Source: Bacillota bacterium (GTDB lineage: Bacteria; Bacillota; UBA4882; UBA8346). Taken from it: 64,000 nt of DNA. Within the stretch, counting starts at the first letter, position 1; the number at the start of each line of letters is the position of its first letter. The stretch is from the NCBI GenBank assembly GCA_023401925.1, contig JAEXDA010000043.1:310001-374000 (forward strand), written 5' to 3'. Of the stretch, positions 17,707 to 27,210 are shown piece after piece. The notes beneath the pieces were generated by a model. It ran no database searches and was not told where the DNA came from. It saw only the letters and a list, made by a program, of their open reading frames with translations. The translations under genes and the position numbers were made by a program.

Positions 17707-18789
17707 TTGTTTCAAGAGAAGGTTAGCGATAAACAAAGGATTGCCGTCATCGTTCTGTATACCATCGGAACCTCTTCCATGGTAATTATGGCCTTGGAAG
17801 CCAAAAAAGATTTGTGGTTAAGCATCATAATCTGTTATTTGATGGCGATGCTGATGGCCCTGATGATCGCCAGAATAAAATATCTCTTTCCTGAACTGGA
17901 TATTTTTCAAATTTTTGAAAAATGTTTCGGAAAAGTGCTTTCAAAGGTAATCATTACCATATATATGTTCGCCGCTTTTTATGTCGCAGTGTTAATCAAT
18001 ACCTTTCTGATTCATTTTATTAGAGTAACGGCTTTACCGAATACGCCTAAGATCGTTCTGGATATCTTTATCACATGGATATGTGTGTGGATGGTAAAGG
18101 AGGGAGTGGAAAACATCAGCAATTTGGCAACTTTGTTTTTTTCCCCTGCTTTACTTTCTATTACCATGATGGTTATCGCACTGTATCCCCAGATGAATTT
18201 TGATAATTTACTGCCGCCGTTCCAGGAGAAATTCGGCCATATATTGTACGGTTCCCTGTCGACTTTTGTTTTTCCATTAGGAGAAATCGTAGTATTCACC
18301 GCCTTTTTCAAGAGATTCAGCACCCCCAAATCCTCTTATAAGGTATTGTTGATCGGTCCCACCATCGGAGCATTGGTGGTTTTCACCATATCCGTAACCA
18401 ACGTAATGGTACTGGGAATTAATCTGGCTTCCGATGTTTATTATCCCACGTATATTTCAGCTTCCAGAATCGTATTCGGTGCTTATGTCCATGGTTTCGA
18501 ACTTATTTTATCCATTGTCTTTATCTTGGGAGCCCTTGTAAAGACCAATGTTTATTTTTTGGTGTGCTGTAAAGCGATAGCCAGAACATTCGGATTTGGC
18601 GACGATTACAAGTTCATCGTTACTCCTGTCGGGCTGCTGATTTTTTGTGCTTCACTTTTTTTCTATGAAGGCACCCTTGATTATACTGCCTGGTTAAAAA
18701 CCGATCTGGTGCCTTACTCGATTCCTTACCTTATTTTGATTCCCATCATGACTTTTATTGTTGTGGAAATAAGAAAGAAAAAGATTTAA
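17707..18789 (+). CDS. Spore germination receptor B subunit (GerAB/GerKB family permease)
   Basis: An APC-superfamily-like inner spore membrane protein with about ten hydrophobic helices. The N-terminal SDKQRIAVIVLYTIGTSSMV is the usual family opening. B subunits bind the germinant and, with the A and C subunits, make up the nutrient receptor. TTG 17707 (GGAG 17696-17699, 7 bases before) gives 360 aa, the common family length. TTG 17641 would add 22 residues. Unusually the gene is on the + strand while its partners gerC and gerA follow on the - strand. Its 3' end overlaps the convergent small gene by 35 bases. Confidence 0.9.
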   Translation: MFQEKVSDKQRIAVIVLYTIGTSSMVIMALEAKKDLWLSIIICYLMAMLMALMIARIKYLFPELDIFQIFEKCFGKVLSKVIITIYMFAAFYVAVLINTFLIHFIRVTALPNTPKIVLDIFITWICVWMVKEGVENISNLATLFFSPALLSITMMVIALYPQMNFDNLLPPFQEKFGHILYGSLSTFVFPLGEIVVFTAFFKRFSTPKSSYKVLLIGPTIGALVVFTISVTNVMVLGINLASDVYYPTYISASRIVFGAYVHGFELILSIVFILGALVKTNVYFLVCCKAIARTFGFGDDYKFIVTPVGLLIFCASLFFYEGTLDYTAWLKTDLVPYSIPYLILIPIMTFIVVEIRKKKI

Positions 18790-18988
18790 AGAGGGTTTTT
18801 GTTAAAGTATCCAACCCTGGAGCCGGACTGGGTAGTTTGATATTTATGGTTAGCAGCAAGCAAAGAATGAATGCCGGCAAGAAAATACTGCAATACAATA
18901 TTAAGGCCTTAATCCGGGCTTGTTTTATTAGAGGCGTTATTTCGACATATCCGATGATTACCAAGGACGCCATAACGACTAAAAGCAT
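18755..18988 (-). CDS. Small two-helix membrane protein, probable germination receptor accessory (D-type) subunit
   Basis: 77 aa with two hydrophobic helices (LLVVMASLVIIGYVEITP and ALILYCSIFLPAFILCLLLT) and a short polar tail. Its ATG lies one base after the gerC stop codon, so it is translationally coupled and the third gene of the gerA-gerC operon. Short two-helix proteins in ger operons of Bacillus have been described as D subunits that modulate receptor activity. Assignment here rests on size, topology and position, not on sequence identity. Its end runs 35 bases into the gerB end. Confidence 0.7.
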   Translation of the reverse strand: MLLVVMASLVIIGYVEITPLIKQARIKALILYCSIFLPAFILCLLLTINIKLPSPAPGLDTLTKTLFKSFSFLFPQQ

Positions 18989-18989
18989 T

Positions 18990-20156
18990 CTATATCCCCA
19001 CTTTCGTTACTTTCATGCTTTCCTGGCTGCCGGGCACCGTCAATTTCAACCGGATTTTGATTGGAGTTTTGGCATATTCGGTTAGCCAGCGGTTTTTGAT
19101 TTTCTTCCATAGGTTTGGCAATTTGGCTTCCACTTTGTTTCCAAAGCCGATGGCATCGCATTGGTATTCTTTTTGAAGCGCAGGTAGGAATTCTTTGATT
19201 CGACCCTCTATTATTCCTTGCCATGCTTGGACCAACTCCTTCATTTTATTAGTTTTGAATACGTCTTGATCTCCGTCCACTTCGCCAATTTCAGCTTCCA
19301 TTTTAATATGGATCATCATGATTAAACCTTTGGGGCCGATAACCGGTTTGATGGCGGTTTGACAGTTCTCCATTTGCAGGGACACACCTTTGACCTTTTT
19401 GACATAGGACGGCTCCGGAGCAAATACAGCCTGTTTCAGCTGGTTCATCAACATTAAGAGGGTTTCGGTCTGTTTGCCGTCAAGCCGGCCGATCTGATTG
19501 GTTTCTTTGAATAAAGCCGTTCCTTCAAGCAATGGGAGTGTTCCGGTACTGGAATCTTCAAGACCCACCATGGGCAGCGCGGCGCACTTGCTTAACGACT
19601 GCAGGTCGCCGATAAATTTGGAGAAAGGAACGCTTAAGAAAGTTTCCGATTTTTGGGGCGAAAGAAGTCCATCCAAATATGCGGAGATAATTTTTTGAGT
19701 CTGGGGGTTTGATTTTAAGAAAATTTCCCCGGCGGTTTTTTCCTTCGATACAACCAGCCATATGGTATCACGGACTTCATGGTTCCTTTTTATCCAGTCC
19801 AAGATGCCGATGAATAGTTTTCGTTGATTCATAAAGTCTTTGCTGAGAATAAGTACTTTCATATGGCTCCACAGTAATTTTCGGCCTGCCTTTGACCGCA
19901 AGTCGACGATGGCATCCAGCACGCTCCGGCCTTTGCCTTGATAAGTCTTGGAACTAAAGTTGCTTTCTTTTCCCGAAGAAGTCGGCAAGGTAATTTCCGC
20001 TGTGAGAAGGATTCCCTTGTTTTCCTGATCATAATCGGCGGCTACACCGGAAATAATGATTTGGTCTTCGATTTCTTTGTAATCCCAGCATCCGGTGATG
20101 AAAACGGTCATCATAAGTAGCAGTATCAGTATAAAATTGTTCATTTTGATAGGCAT
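18990..20156 (-). CDS. Spore germination receptor C subunit (GerAC lipoprotein)
   Basis: A 388-aa lipoprotein. The N-terminal signal ends in the lipobox FITGC (Cys23), followed by WDYKEIEDQ, the family opening (normally CWD). The remainder forms the three-domain GerC ectodomain, anchored at the outer face of the inner spore membrane. The start is ATG 20156 on the - strand, 5 bases after AGGAGA. An in-frame ATG at 20177 is possible but would push the lipobox inward. The gene follows gerA by 28 bases and precedes a small membrane gene by one base. Confidence 0.92.
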   Translation of the reverse strand: MPIKMNNFILILLLMMTVFITGCWDYKEIEDQIIISGVAADYDQENKGILLTAEITLPTSSGKESNFSSKTYQGKGRSVLDAIVDLRSKAGRKLLWSHMKVLILSKDFMNQRKLFIGILDWIKRNHEVRDTIWLVVSKEKTAGEIFLKSNPQTQKIISAYLDGLLSPQKSETFLSVPFSKFIGDLQSLSKCAALPMVGLEDSSTGTLPLLEGTALFKETNQIGRLDGKQTETLLMLMNQLKQAVFAPEPSYVKKVKGVSLQMENCQTAIKPVIGPKGLIMMIHIKMEAEIGEVDGDQDVFKTNKMKELVQAWQGIIEGRIKEFLPALQKEYQCDAIGFGNKVEAKLPNLWKKIKNRWLTEYAKTPIKIRLKLTVPGSQESMKVTKVGI

Positions 20157-20184
20157 GGGTTTCTCCTGGCAACGCACTCCGTGC

Positions 20185-21711
20185 TCAGTGCTCTTTTGAT
20201 GACTGACGGATGCGGTTCATCACGCCGATGAATTTGGGGCGTTTTTTCATATACCACCACGGGGCCCTGATGACGGTATCTTTGATTTCTTGCAGGTTCA
20301 GTGAATTCAAAGGGGTCATATAGGGTACCCCGAAGGAACGGATTGCGAACAAATGAATTAACATTCCGACGATACCGAAAACATAGCCGTAAAAACCAAT
20401 TAAGGTAGTCAGAATGACAAAAATAAAACGCAGCAAGATAATGGCCCCGCTCAGGCTGGGGATCATCAATCCGGTGACTGCGGTTAATCCGGTGATGATT
20501 ACCATGGGGGCGCTGACTATCCGGGCCTCCACCGCCGCCTGACCCAGGATGAGCGCTCCTACAATACTCAAAGCTTGTCCGATGGTGGTAGGCATCCGGT
20601 TCCCTGCTTCCCGGATGATTTCAAAAGCAAATCCCAGGATAAGCAATTCAATGATGTTGGGGAAGGCTATACCTTGCCTGGCGGAGGAAATACTTAACAA
20701 GAGAGGAGTCGGAAGGATTTCTTGATGAAAATTGGCGAGAGCCAGGTAAATAGCGGGAACGCTGATGGTGAAGATAAATGAGGCGATCCGGATCAGCCTG
20801 CTGATGGAGGAAAAAAAGTAATTAATATAATAATCATCATTGGACTGAAAATACTCGATGAAGATCTGGGGTAAAGTGAGCGCAGCGGGACTGCCGTCGA
20901 GAAGCAAGGCAATCCTTCCTTCCAGCAGTTTTCCGGCCACAACATCGGGCCGTTCCGTATTGCCAATGGTTTTAAAAGGTGAGAAGGGGGCGTCTTTGAT
21001 TAATTCGGTGATATAGTTGGTGGCCAATATCCCGTCAAGGTGAATTTGGTCTAACCGTTTTTCCAATTCGGCAAGGATTAAGGGATTAGCCAATCCCTCA
21101 ATATAACAAAGGCAGATTTTTGTATGCGCCCGGTCTCCCAAGACCTTGAATTTAAATTTGGAATGGTGATGGGTGTTCAGTCTACGCCTTACCATAGAGA
21201 GGTTCATCATTAATGATTCGGTGAAGCCTTCTTTTGGTCCCCGCAATGTTTTTTCGTTTTCCGGTTCGGTAATGGAACGTGTTTTCCATCCCTGGGAGCT
21301 GATAATCAATGCTTCCCTGGCGCCATCCAACAGTAGAATGGTGTTGCCGGTGGAGAGGGTCTCGATTATTTTGTTCAGATCGGCAGTCTTTTGGACATCA
21401 TTGGCCATAATCACCTGGTTTTGCAAAACATCCAACGAACAGTGATTTCTACCTGGCATGGCATTACTGATAACCGGCCAAATGATGTTTTCGTTGATGA
21501 TCTCCTGCTTGACCATTCCTTCGACAAAAATGGCGCAACACTTTATGAGAGGGTCTTGCTGGTTTTCAAAATGCCTGTAGATGACCATGTCGTCATTTTT
21601 GAACATTTCCCGAAAGAGCGACTCGTTTTGTTCCAGGGAGTCGGTTAAGGAAGTGTTTTCCGGAGAGTTGCCCAAAGCAGCCATTCTTTTTTTACGGGAG
21701 CCTTTATACAA
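20185..21711 (-). CDS. Spore germination receptor A subunit (GerAA family)
   Basis: 508 aa. A large N-terminal soluble domain (~residues 1-300) is followed by about five membrane helices and a short C-terminal tail, the GerA layout. Recognisable blocks are RPDVVAGKLLEGRIALLLDG, then ALTLPQIFIEYFQSNDDYY and PYMTPL near the end. The start is a TTG with AGGTGA six bases upstream; ATG 21684 is poorer. The operon is gerA-gerC-small membrane gene on the - strand. GerA oligomers have been proposed to form the germination ion channel. The forespore promoter is not clearly visible upstream. Confidence 0.93.
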   Translation of the reverse strand: MYKGSRKKRMAALGNSPENTSLTDSLEQNESLFREMFKNDDMVIYRHFENQQDPLIKCCAIFVEGMVKQEIINENIIWPVISNAMPGRNHCSLDVLQNQVIMANDVQKTADLNKIIETLSTGNTILLLDGAREALIISSQGWKTRSITEPENEKTLRGPKEGFTESLMMNLSMVRRRLNTHHHSKFKFKVLGDRAHTKICLCYIEGLANPLILAELEKRLDQIHLDGILATNYITELIKDAPFSPFKTIGNTERPDVVAGKLLEGRIALLLDGSPAALTLPQIFIEYFQSNDDYYINYFFSSISRLIRIASFIFTISVPAIYLALANFHQEILPTPLLLSISSARQGIAFPNIIELLILGFAFEIIREAGNRMPTTIGQALSIVGALILGQAAVEARIVSAPMVIITGLTAVTGLMIPSLSGAIILLRFIFVILTTLIGFYGYVFGIVGMLIHLFAIRSFGVPYMTPLNSLNLQEIKDTVIRAPWWYMKKRPKFIGVMNRIRQSSKEH

Positions 21712-22038
21712 TCGGATTCACCTGCGCGGGTTACATTTTACCTTGGTATTTAAGATTATACTCAAAGAATTATTATATCCTGGTAACCAAAAATTTAATG
21801 AGGAAACAAGGGGGAAATATCCAGTCCAACACACATTGGAAATTTAATTCTCTAAGAGCTTTTTTTGTATTATAGAATTCAAATAAAGATACTTTATAGA
21901 ATTATACCAATTTTCATATAAATATATTTACAAAATCAACTAAGTATGTTTATATTAATAATATAAAATATTTAATTATTATTGAATATTCATCAAATGT
22001 AATTGCGTTGGATTTTATTGAAGCGGGGGATATTCGTG
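21712..22038. other. Divergent intergenic region between gerA and the large secreted protein
   Basis: Very A+T-rich, especially 21845-22000, with TATAGAATT repeated at 21871 and 21895. It must hold promoters for both directions; I cannot pick a SigG-like element for gerA with confidence. CTCTAAGAG followed by CTTTTTTTG (21850-21866) is a small hairpin with a T-run on the + strand. No gene is seen. Confidence 0.35.
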
Positions 22039-25000
22039 ATGAAAAACCCAAAATACTTCTTGGTTGCAATTGTTTTTGCGATTGCTTTATGGGGATTTCC
22101 GGCGTATTGCCAAGCAGGGGCTATGATCGGAGGAACCTCAACGAATAATGCTTCTCTGATTAGCGACTCTGCAACGGAAATTAAAGTAAGCGGGGATGGT
22201 CACTATTATTTTAAGTTTATTCCCTCGCAAGATGGAACTTATATTATTACAACATTACCTCAAAGCGTGGATACAGAAGCTTATATATACTATGATGCCT
22301 TAGAATCTTCCGGAAAAGCCGCCGACCATGGTGATTATCATCTGGTTGAATTTTATTTAACAGACGAACTTCATGCCAATCACGTGTATTATCTTAAGGT
22401 TTATGAATTTTATGGTAACGCCAGGACGTGCACCTTGACCATAACCGGTGGAGGATTGAAGGTAAATCACTCCCCTACCGTTACCATCGGCGATCCTGGT
22501 ATCGATCGGATTTATAAGGATTCCCAAATTCTCAGTATTTCCGGTACCGTAAACGATCTCGACGGTGATAATGTTACGATATCTGCTCTTATGAATGGGC
22601 AGTCAGCCTCTACCCTTGTGAGCGGTGGAAACGGGACTTGGACTCTTTCGTGGAATACTGCCGATATTCCGGAAGGTGTTTATCGAGATGTTATTTTTAC
22701 AGTTGCCGACGAATTGGGTGCAACCAGTGCCGCTCAGTATACCGGAAATATTGTAGTTGATAAGACGGCACCAATGTTGGTCAGTGCGGTTAGAACGGAT
22801 CCCACCCATCTTACAATTGTTTTGAGCGAGAGATGTTACAATTTAAACCATTCAAATAACGGCGGATTTACAGTAAACGAAAATGGCGGAAGCAGTTTTT
22901 ATGAAATCGTTGGAATCGCTCGAGGTGACGATGATTGTCAAATAGTCTTGACAATACCCGATTTGGAACAAGCCTGCAGTGGCGGAGTTACCGTAAGATA
23001 TGCTGCAGGAGCTGATGGAATGGTCCAGGACACGGCAGGAAATTTGATGATTGCCGATAACGCGGGAATAACTGTAGCGTCCTGGGACACTGTTGCTCCC
23101 ACCATCAGTCTGGCTGCTCTTGACCGCGCTAACGGTTATATGGATATAGTCTTCAGTGAAGGAGTCTATGGTGCCAGTAAAACGATCGCTCCTTTGACAA
23201 CCTCTCATTTTACTTTGGTTTTCTCCGCAAACGGCGGTACTGTTACTGATATATTCATTACTGGAGTCGGGAAGCCTGATAATAAAGAGTTCGCATTGGC
23301 TTCGGTTTTAACTGGCGGTGAAACCACAGTGCGGGTGTTTCTGGGTAAAAACGGTATCCCTAGTGGAATGGAAACTATTGAAATCAGGATGTGCAGCACT
23401 TGTCCCATTTATGATCGGGCGGGCAATGCAATATCTATGTTACAAACCACCGGAGCCAAAACCCTAACCGATCAATTAGCGCCTGCCCTCACAGGCGGAA
23501 GCCTGGCGGAAAGCAATCAATATATCGATATTGCATTTAGCGAAGGAGTGTATGGAACCGGTAGCGGCACCGGAGCAGTATCAGCCAGCCAATTGCAGGT
23601 TACATTTATTCCTAATGGCGGAACCACCAGCGGTGTTCAGATTGACTCCATAAAAAGAGCAGATAATGCAAATGGGAATTTGGCCACGGCCTTGACAGGA
23701 GGAGAGACCACCATCCGGGTCTTCCTGATCATTACCGGCAATCCCAACGGAATGGAGACAGTCGCCATCAAAGCGGCAAGCGGAGTACCTATTTATGATC
23801 TGGCGGGCAATGCCATCGCCTCATCGGAAACCACCGGAGCCAAACCGTTAAATCCGGTCACCTTAAAATTAGCGGGGGATCAAATACTTACAGAAACCAA
23901 TCTGGCAACTGCCGATATTCAGGTTGCCATCGCCGGCACTACTCTGAAAGACAGTTCATTAGAGATAGAAAATTTTACGTTAAATGATGCCGCCGGTTTA
24001 CGTGTTGCCCGTGGGACTTATGTCGATCCTACCCATTGTTTCCTGCGGGTCACAGGAAGTTTGAACGGAAACATCGAAAGGATGGGACTCACAATAAAGG
24101 CAAGCGAGATATCCAGCGGTTACGATTTAACCTCGTCCAATACCGTGAAGGTTATTGACGACCTGCCGAGTGGAAAAACGACGATAGCCATCGGCACGGA
24201 TGGAGACAACAGTGTATCCGGTAGCAACCGTTGGTATACGGCGGAAAGTTACCAAAACGCCCTCCGCACCGTATGGAACAGCAACACGTTGCATTTGGGC
24301 AAAGGAACCAGCGGCAGTCCCATTGACCTTTGGTTGTATAACCCGGGGATGATCGGCACGGCCTCCGGTCAAATCCAAACAGGAAGCAAAATCGACCGGG
24401 CCCAACTGATCCTGAAAATCGCCAGTATCAGCGGAGAAGCAACCAAACCCAGGCGGATCAAAATACATCAAATTAAAGACCCCGGCAGTTTGGGAAAACC
24501 CTGTTTTATGGATACCTCCAGCGAAGGCCTTCGTCTCGGCCTTGATTACCAGTACCGGGACCACAGGCCCGGCCAAAGCATTCCCTGGAGCGACGGCGCC
24601 CAAAATATTGGATCATCAAGTAACGCCATCATTTTACTGGATTGCATCGAGTTCATTCCCCGGGCGTTCACCCAAGGGGGTTACGACAGCATTCGTTTTG
24701 ATGTAACCGATGCCGTAAGGACCTGGGTGAATAATCCCCATCTCAATCAGGGACTATATATCACCATCGATGATACCACCTGGAACGCCGGAGAACAAGT
24801 TGTTTTATACGGCCTTTCCTCCGACAGCGCCAACTGGCCCAAACTCCAAATATATTTAAGTGCGGGAGAAGGTAAATCTCCGAATTCACCGACGATTAGC
24901 GCCAATGTACCTGGAGATCAACAAGTCTCTTTGGCTTGCACTTTGAACAATCCTAGCGGAGACACCAGCCATTCCATTGCAACCGGATACCGGATCCTGC

Positions 25001-25749
25001 GCAAATATGGAGTAACGCCAGCTGATCCCCAGGATGGAACATTGATTTTTGATGGTACGCTTTCAACCGCCACCGACAGTAATCTGGAGAGCGGCAAAAT
25101 TTATTACTACGCCGCCTTTGCCTATGACGCCAACCGTAATTACAGCCGGAAGTCTTATATACAAGCTATTCCCGGAGATTATGACACCGCGCCGGCAGCA
25201 CCTGCTGATTTAACCTACACGCTGGCCGGCAGGGATGTCACCCTGAGTTGGACTGATAAGGCCACCAATGAAAAAGAATATTTAATCTTCCGGGATTCAA
25301 CGCAGATAGAAACCTTAAAGGCTAATCAGACCGGTTATTGCGACCGGAACCTGCCTTCCGGGACTTATACTTATAAGGTCCGGGCCGGCAATTCTCAGGG
25401 AGGCTCCGAGGCAGCAATCGGTCCGGTGAATGTGCCCGATTTGCCGGATGTCCCGGCGAATTTAGCCTGGAGCGTCGTCTCTTCCAGCGAAGTCCAATTG
25501 CGTTGGACCAAAACGGCGAATACCACTTACCGGGTGGAGATCTTGAGCGAAGGCGGGACTTTGCTCAGGTCGGAGTGGGCTACAATAAGCCTGAGTGCCG
25601 ATTCCACCATCATCCAATATTCGGTCATGGGATTGACAGTTAATGTAGGTTACCGTTTCCGGGTGACGGCGGTGAAGGCATCCCTGGAGAATGCCGCCGA
25701 AACGGATATTGTCAAAACCACAGCCGATCCAAAGCCTATCTTTTTCTAG
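22039..25749 (+). CDS. Large secreted multidomain surface protein (Ig-like repeats, DNRLRE-like module, fibronectin type III)
   Basis: 1236 aa with a signal peptide (residues 1-26). In order: a beta-sandwich of PPC-like look (~30-145), an Ig-like domain (~150-250), and an SwmB-like domain (~250-350). Two tandem ~128-residue repeats follow (~351-478 and ~479-604), each with an (I/D)IxFSEGVYG start, an LTGGETT(V/I)RVFL core and a PIYD(R/L)AGNAI end. A further strand-rich domain is followed by a ~230-residue DNRLRE-like region (~711-944) and three fibronectin type III-like domains to the C-terminus. There is no sortase motif or S-layer homology domain. ATG 22039 is chosen because GGGGGAT precedes it and a signal peptide follows. 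Likely an adhesin or polysaccharide-associated protein. Confidence 0.75.
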   Translation: MKNPKYFLVAIVFAIALWGFPAYCQAGAMIGGTSTNNASLISDSATEIKVSGDGHYYFKFIPSQDGTYIITTLPQSVDTEAYIYYDALESSGKAADHGDYHLVEFYLTDELHANHVYYLKVYEFYGNARTCTLTITGGGLKVNHSPTVTIGDPGIDRIYKDSQILSISGTVNDLDGDNVTISALMNGQSASTLVSGGNGTWTLSWNTADIPEGVYRDVIFTVADELGATSAAQYTGNIVVDKTAPMLVSAVRTDPTHLTIVLSERCYNLNHSNNGGFTVNENGGSSFYEIVGIARGDDDCQIVLTIPDLEQACSGGVTVRYAAGADGMVQDTAGNLMIADNAGITVASWDTVAPTISLAALDRANGYMDIVFSEGVYGASKTIAPLTTSHFTLVFSANGGTVTDIFITGVGKPDNKEFALASVLTGGETTVRVFLGKNGIPSGMETIEIRMCSTCPIYDRAGNAISMLQTTGAKTLTDQLAPALTGGSLAESNQYIDIAFSEGVYGTGSGTGAVSASQLQVTFIPNGGTTSGVQIDSIKRADNANGNLATALTGGETTIRVFLIITGNPNGMETVAIKAASGVPIYDLAGNAIASSETTGAKPLNPVTLKLAGDQILTETNLATADIQVAIAGTTLKDSSLEIENFTLNDAAGLRVARGTYVDPTHCFLRVTGSLNGNIERMGLTIKASEISSGYDLTSSNTVKVIDDLPSGKTTIAIGTDGDNSVSGSNRWYTAESYQNALRTVWNSNTLHLGKGTSGSPIDLWLYNPGMIGTASGQIQTGSKIDRAQLILKIASISGEATKPRRIKIHQIKDPGSLGKPCFMDTSSEGLRLGLDYQYRDHRPGQSIPWSDGAQNIGSSSNAIILLDCIEFIPRAFTQGGYDSIRFDVTDAVRTWVNNPHLNQGLYITIDDTTWNAGEQVVLYGLSSDSANWPKLQIYLSAGEGKSPNSPTISANVPGDQQVSLACTLNNPSGDTSHSIATGYRILRKYGVTPADPQDGTLIFDGTLSTATDSNLESGKIYYYAAFAYDANRNYSRKSYIQAIPGDYDTAPAAPADLTYTLAGRDVTLSWTDKATNEKEYLIFRDSTQIETLKANQTGYCDRNLPSGTYTYKVRAGNSQGGSEAAIGPVNVPDLPDVPANLAWSVVSSSEVQLRWTKTANTTYRVEILSEGGTLLRSEWATISLSADSTIIQYSVMGLTVNVGYRFRVTAVKASLENAAETDIVKTTADPKPIFF

Positions 25750-25761
25750 GAGGGAAAGTAG

Positions 25762-26661
25762 ATGAAGAAAACGGAATTAGTTTGTCTAGGGATAATATTG
25801 TCATTCCTTTTTACCGGATGCGGCAGGGAAAGCGGTGGCGGCACCCCCGCCATTACCGGCACCCCGGTTTGGAATGCCGGGATTGGGGTTATCATCAAGA
25901 GCATTACGGCATCCTTTCCAAGCTTAACTAGGGAAGGTGATATAAGTGCTTCCCTCAAGGCCTTCCCGGCTTTAACGGGTGGGATGGGGCTCAAACAATG
26001 GCTGGCGACCCAAAGCTACCATTCTTTTTCTCCGATAGCCAAGTCTTTGAATGGGAATAGCGTAATTACCTCGTCCACAATAAACGAAACAGATTGGGAC
26101 CGGAGCGTGAAATATATCTTTTTGGATTGGTATCCCTTGAGCGGGGCGACTTATTACCAGATTTATTTTTTAGGCGTAGATGGAAGTCTGAATCGGAATG
26201 TCTGGGATTCAAGGGATAACCATCCCAATGATCCGGCCTATGCCACCAAGGCGTTTTTAGATATAACGGAGGAATTAACCGGGATAGTGAAGGAGGCAGG
26301 GCAATACCAGTTCAAAGTGATTGCCTATAACAGCAGCAGTTCCAAGGAATATCCTGTGATTACGGTTTCCATCGGTAGAATGATGGGGAGTTTTCCAACA
26401 GTCTCCACTGCCGATATCGGTGCAAATAAATTGTCATGGGCGAAAGTTGATGGGGCGGAGGGTTATAAGGCGGGGATCTATAAAGACGATACGTTAACAT
26501 CGGTTGTTTGGCATAGCGGAGCGGCCCTTTTGGATGACACGTTTACCAATTTTGATCCGATGGCTAAGGGATATTACTATGCGGCAGCGTTTGCTTATGC
26601 TGATGAAAACGGGCGGCCTGCCGAGATTACCGGCGCGATTTCAGGGTTTACGATAGAGTAG
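25762..26661 (+). CDS. Lipoprotein of unknown function, partner of the preceding surface protein
   Basis: 299 aa. The lipobox is LFTGC (Cys20 as acylation site). The rest is strand-rich and contains two fibronectin-type-III-like segments (YYQIYFLGVDGSLNRN ... YQFKVIAYNSSS and LSWAKVDGAEGYKAGIYKDD). No catalytic motif is seen. The start has AGGAGGG 8 bases before, and it is 12 bases after the preceding stop codon, so the two are co-transcribed. A surface anchor or binding partner for the large secreted protein is a reasonable inference. Confidence 0.7.
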   Translation: MKKTELVCLGIILSFLFTGCGRESGGGTPAITGTPVWNAGIGVIIKSITASFPSLTREGDISASLKAFPALTGGMGLKQWLATQSYHSFSPIAKSLNGNSVITSSTINETDWDRSVKYIFLDWYPLSGATYYQIYFLGVDGSLNRNVWDSRDNHPNDPAYATKAFLDITEELTGIVKEAGQYQFKVIAYNSSSSKEYPVITVSIGRMMGSFPTVSTADIGANKLSWAKVDGAEGYKAGIYKDDTLTSVVWHSGAALLDDTFTNFDPMAKGYYYAAAFAYADENGRPAEITGAISGFTIE

Positions 26662-26975
26662 ATGGTTTGCGGTACTGAGTCTCTCTGAAAAGGCGAGTGA
26701 TAAGATTCCAGGAACCGAGGGGCTTAGCTTTCGATGCCCTCGCCTTCAAGGCTGATTCAGACATGGGGTCAGCTCCGCTCCGCCATGGAACGCGGAAATA
26801 TTAATTTTTCATGTAATTTCACGTTTTTTGTGGTTGAAAAGGTTTTTTGTATCAATCCGGAATGAATACCGGTGATACTTTTTTGTTTTAGCAACATAAA
26901 AAGATAGTGGAAATAGGCCTTAATCCTCATAATCCCAAAATCCGGGGAATCTTGGCCCAATCTCCGGTATGCGTA

Positions 26976-27210
26976 CGGAATAATTCGGTATGTATATGTA
27001 AGAGTCGGTAAGATATACGCAACGGTTCGGTATATATACGCGAGAGTCGGTAGGATATACGCAACGGTTCGGTATATATACGCGAGAGTCGGTAGGATAT
27101 ACGCAACGGTTCAGTATATATACGCGAGAGTCGGTAGGATATACGCAACGGTTCGGTATGTATACGCGGGAGTCGGTAGGATATACGCAACAGTTCGGTA
27201 TGCCTACAGC
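26976..27210. repeat. 42-bp tandem repeat array, about 5.5 copies
   Basis: Units begin at 27001, 27043, 27085, 27127 and 27169, with a degenerate half unit before the first. Inner copies differ at only one or two positions. Each unit is itself two related halves: CGGTAGGATATACGCAACGG and CGGTATATATACGCGAGAGT share CGGTA..ATATACGC, so the array grew from a ~21-bp ancestor. Because 42 is divisible by three the - strand stays open in two frames, but neither has a ribosome site and I do not call a gene. Confidence 0.9.

Noticed and set aside
18837..19085. 82-codon + strand frame in the ger locus
   Set aside because: It is the shadow of the small two-helix gene and the gerC end on the other strand.
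24127..24603. 158-codon - strand frame inside the large surface protein
   Set aside because: It is antisense to a continuous domain and has low-complexity composition typical of a shadow frame.
26976..27210. CRISPR array
   Set aside because: Units are head to tail without unique spacers, and no cas gene is present.
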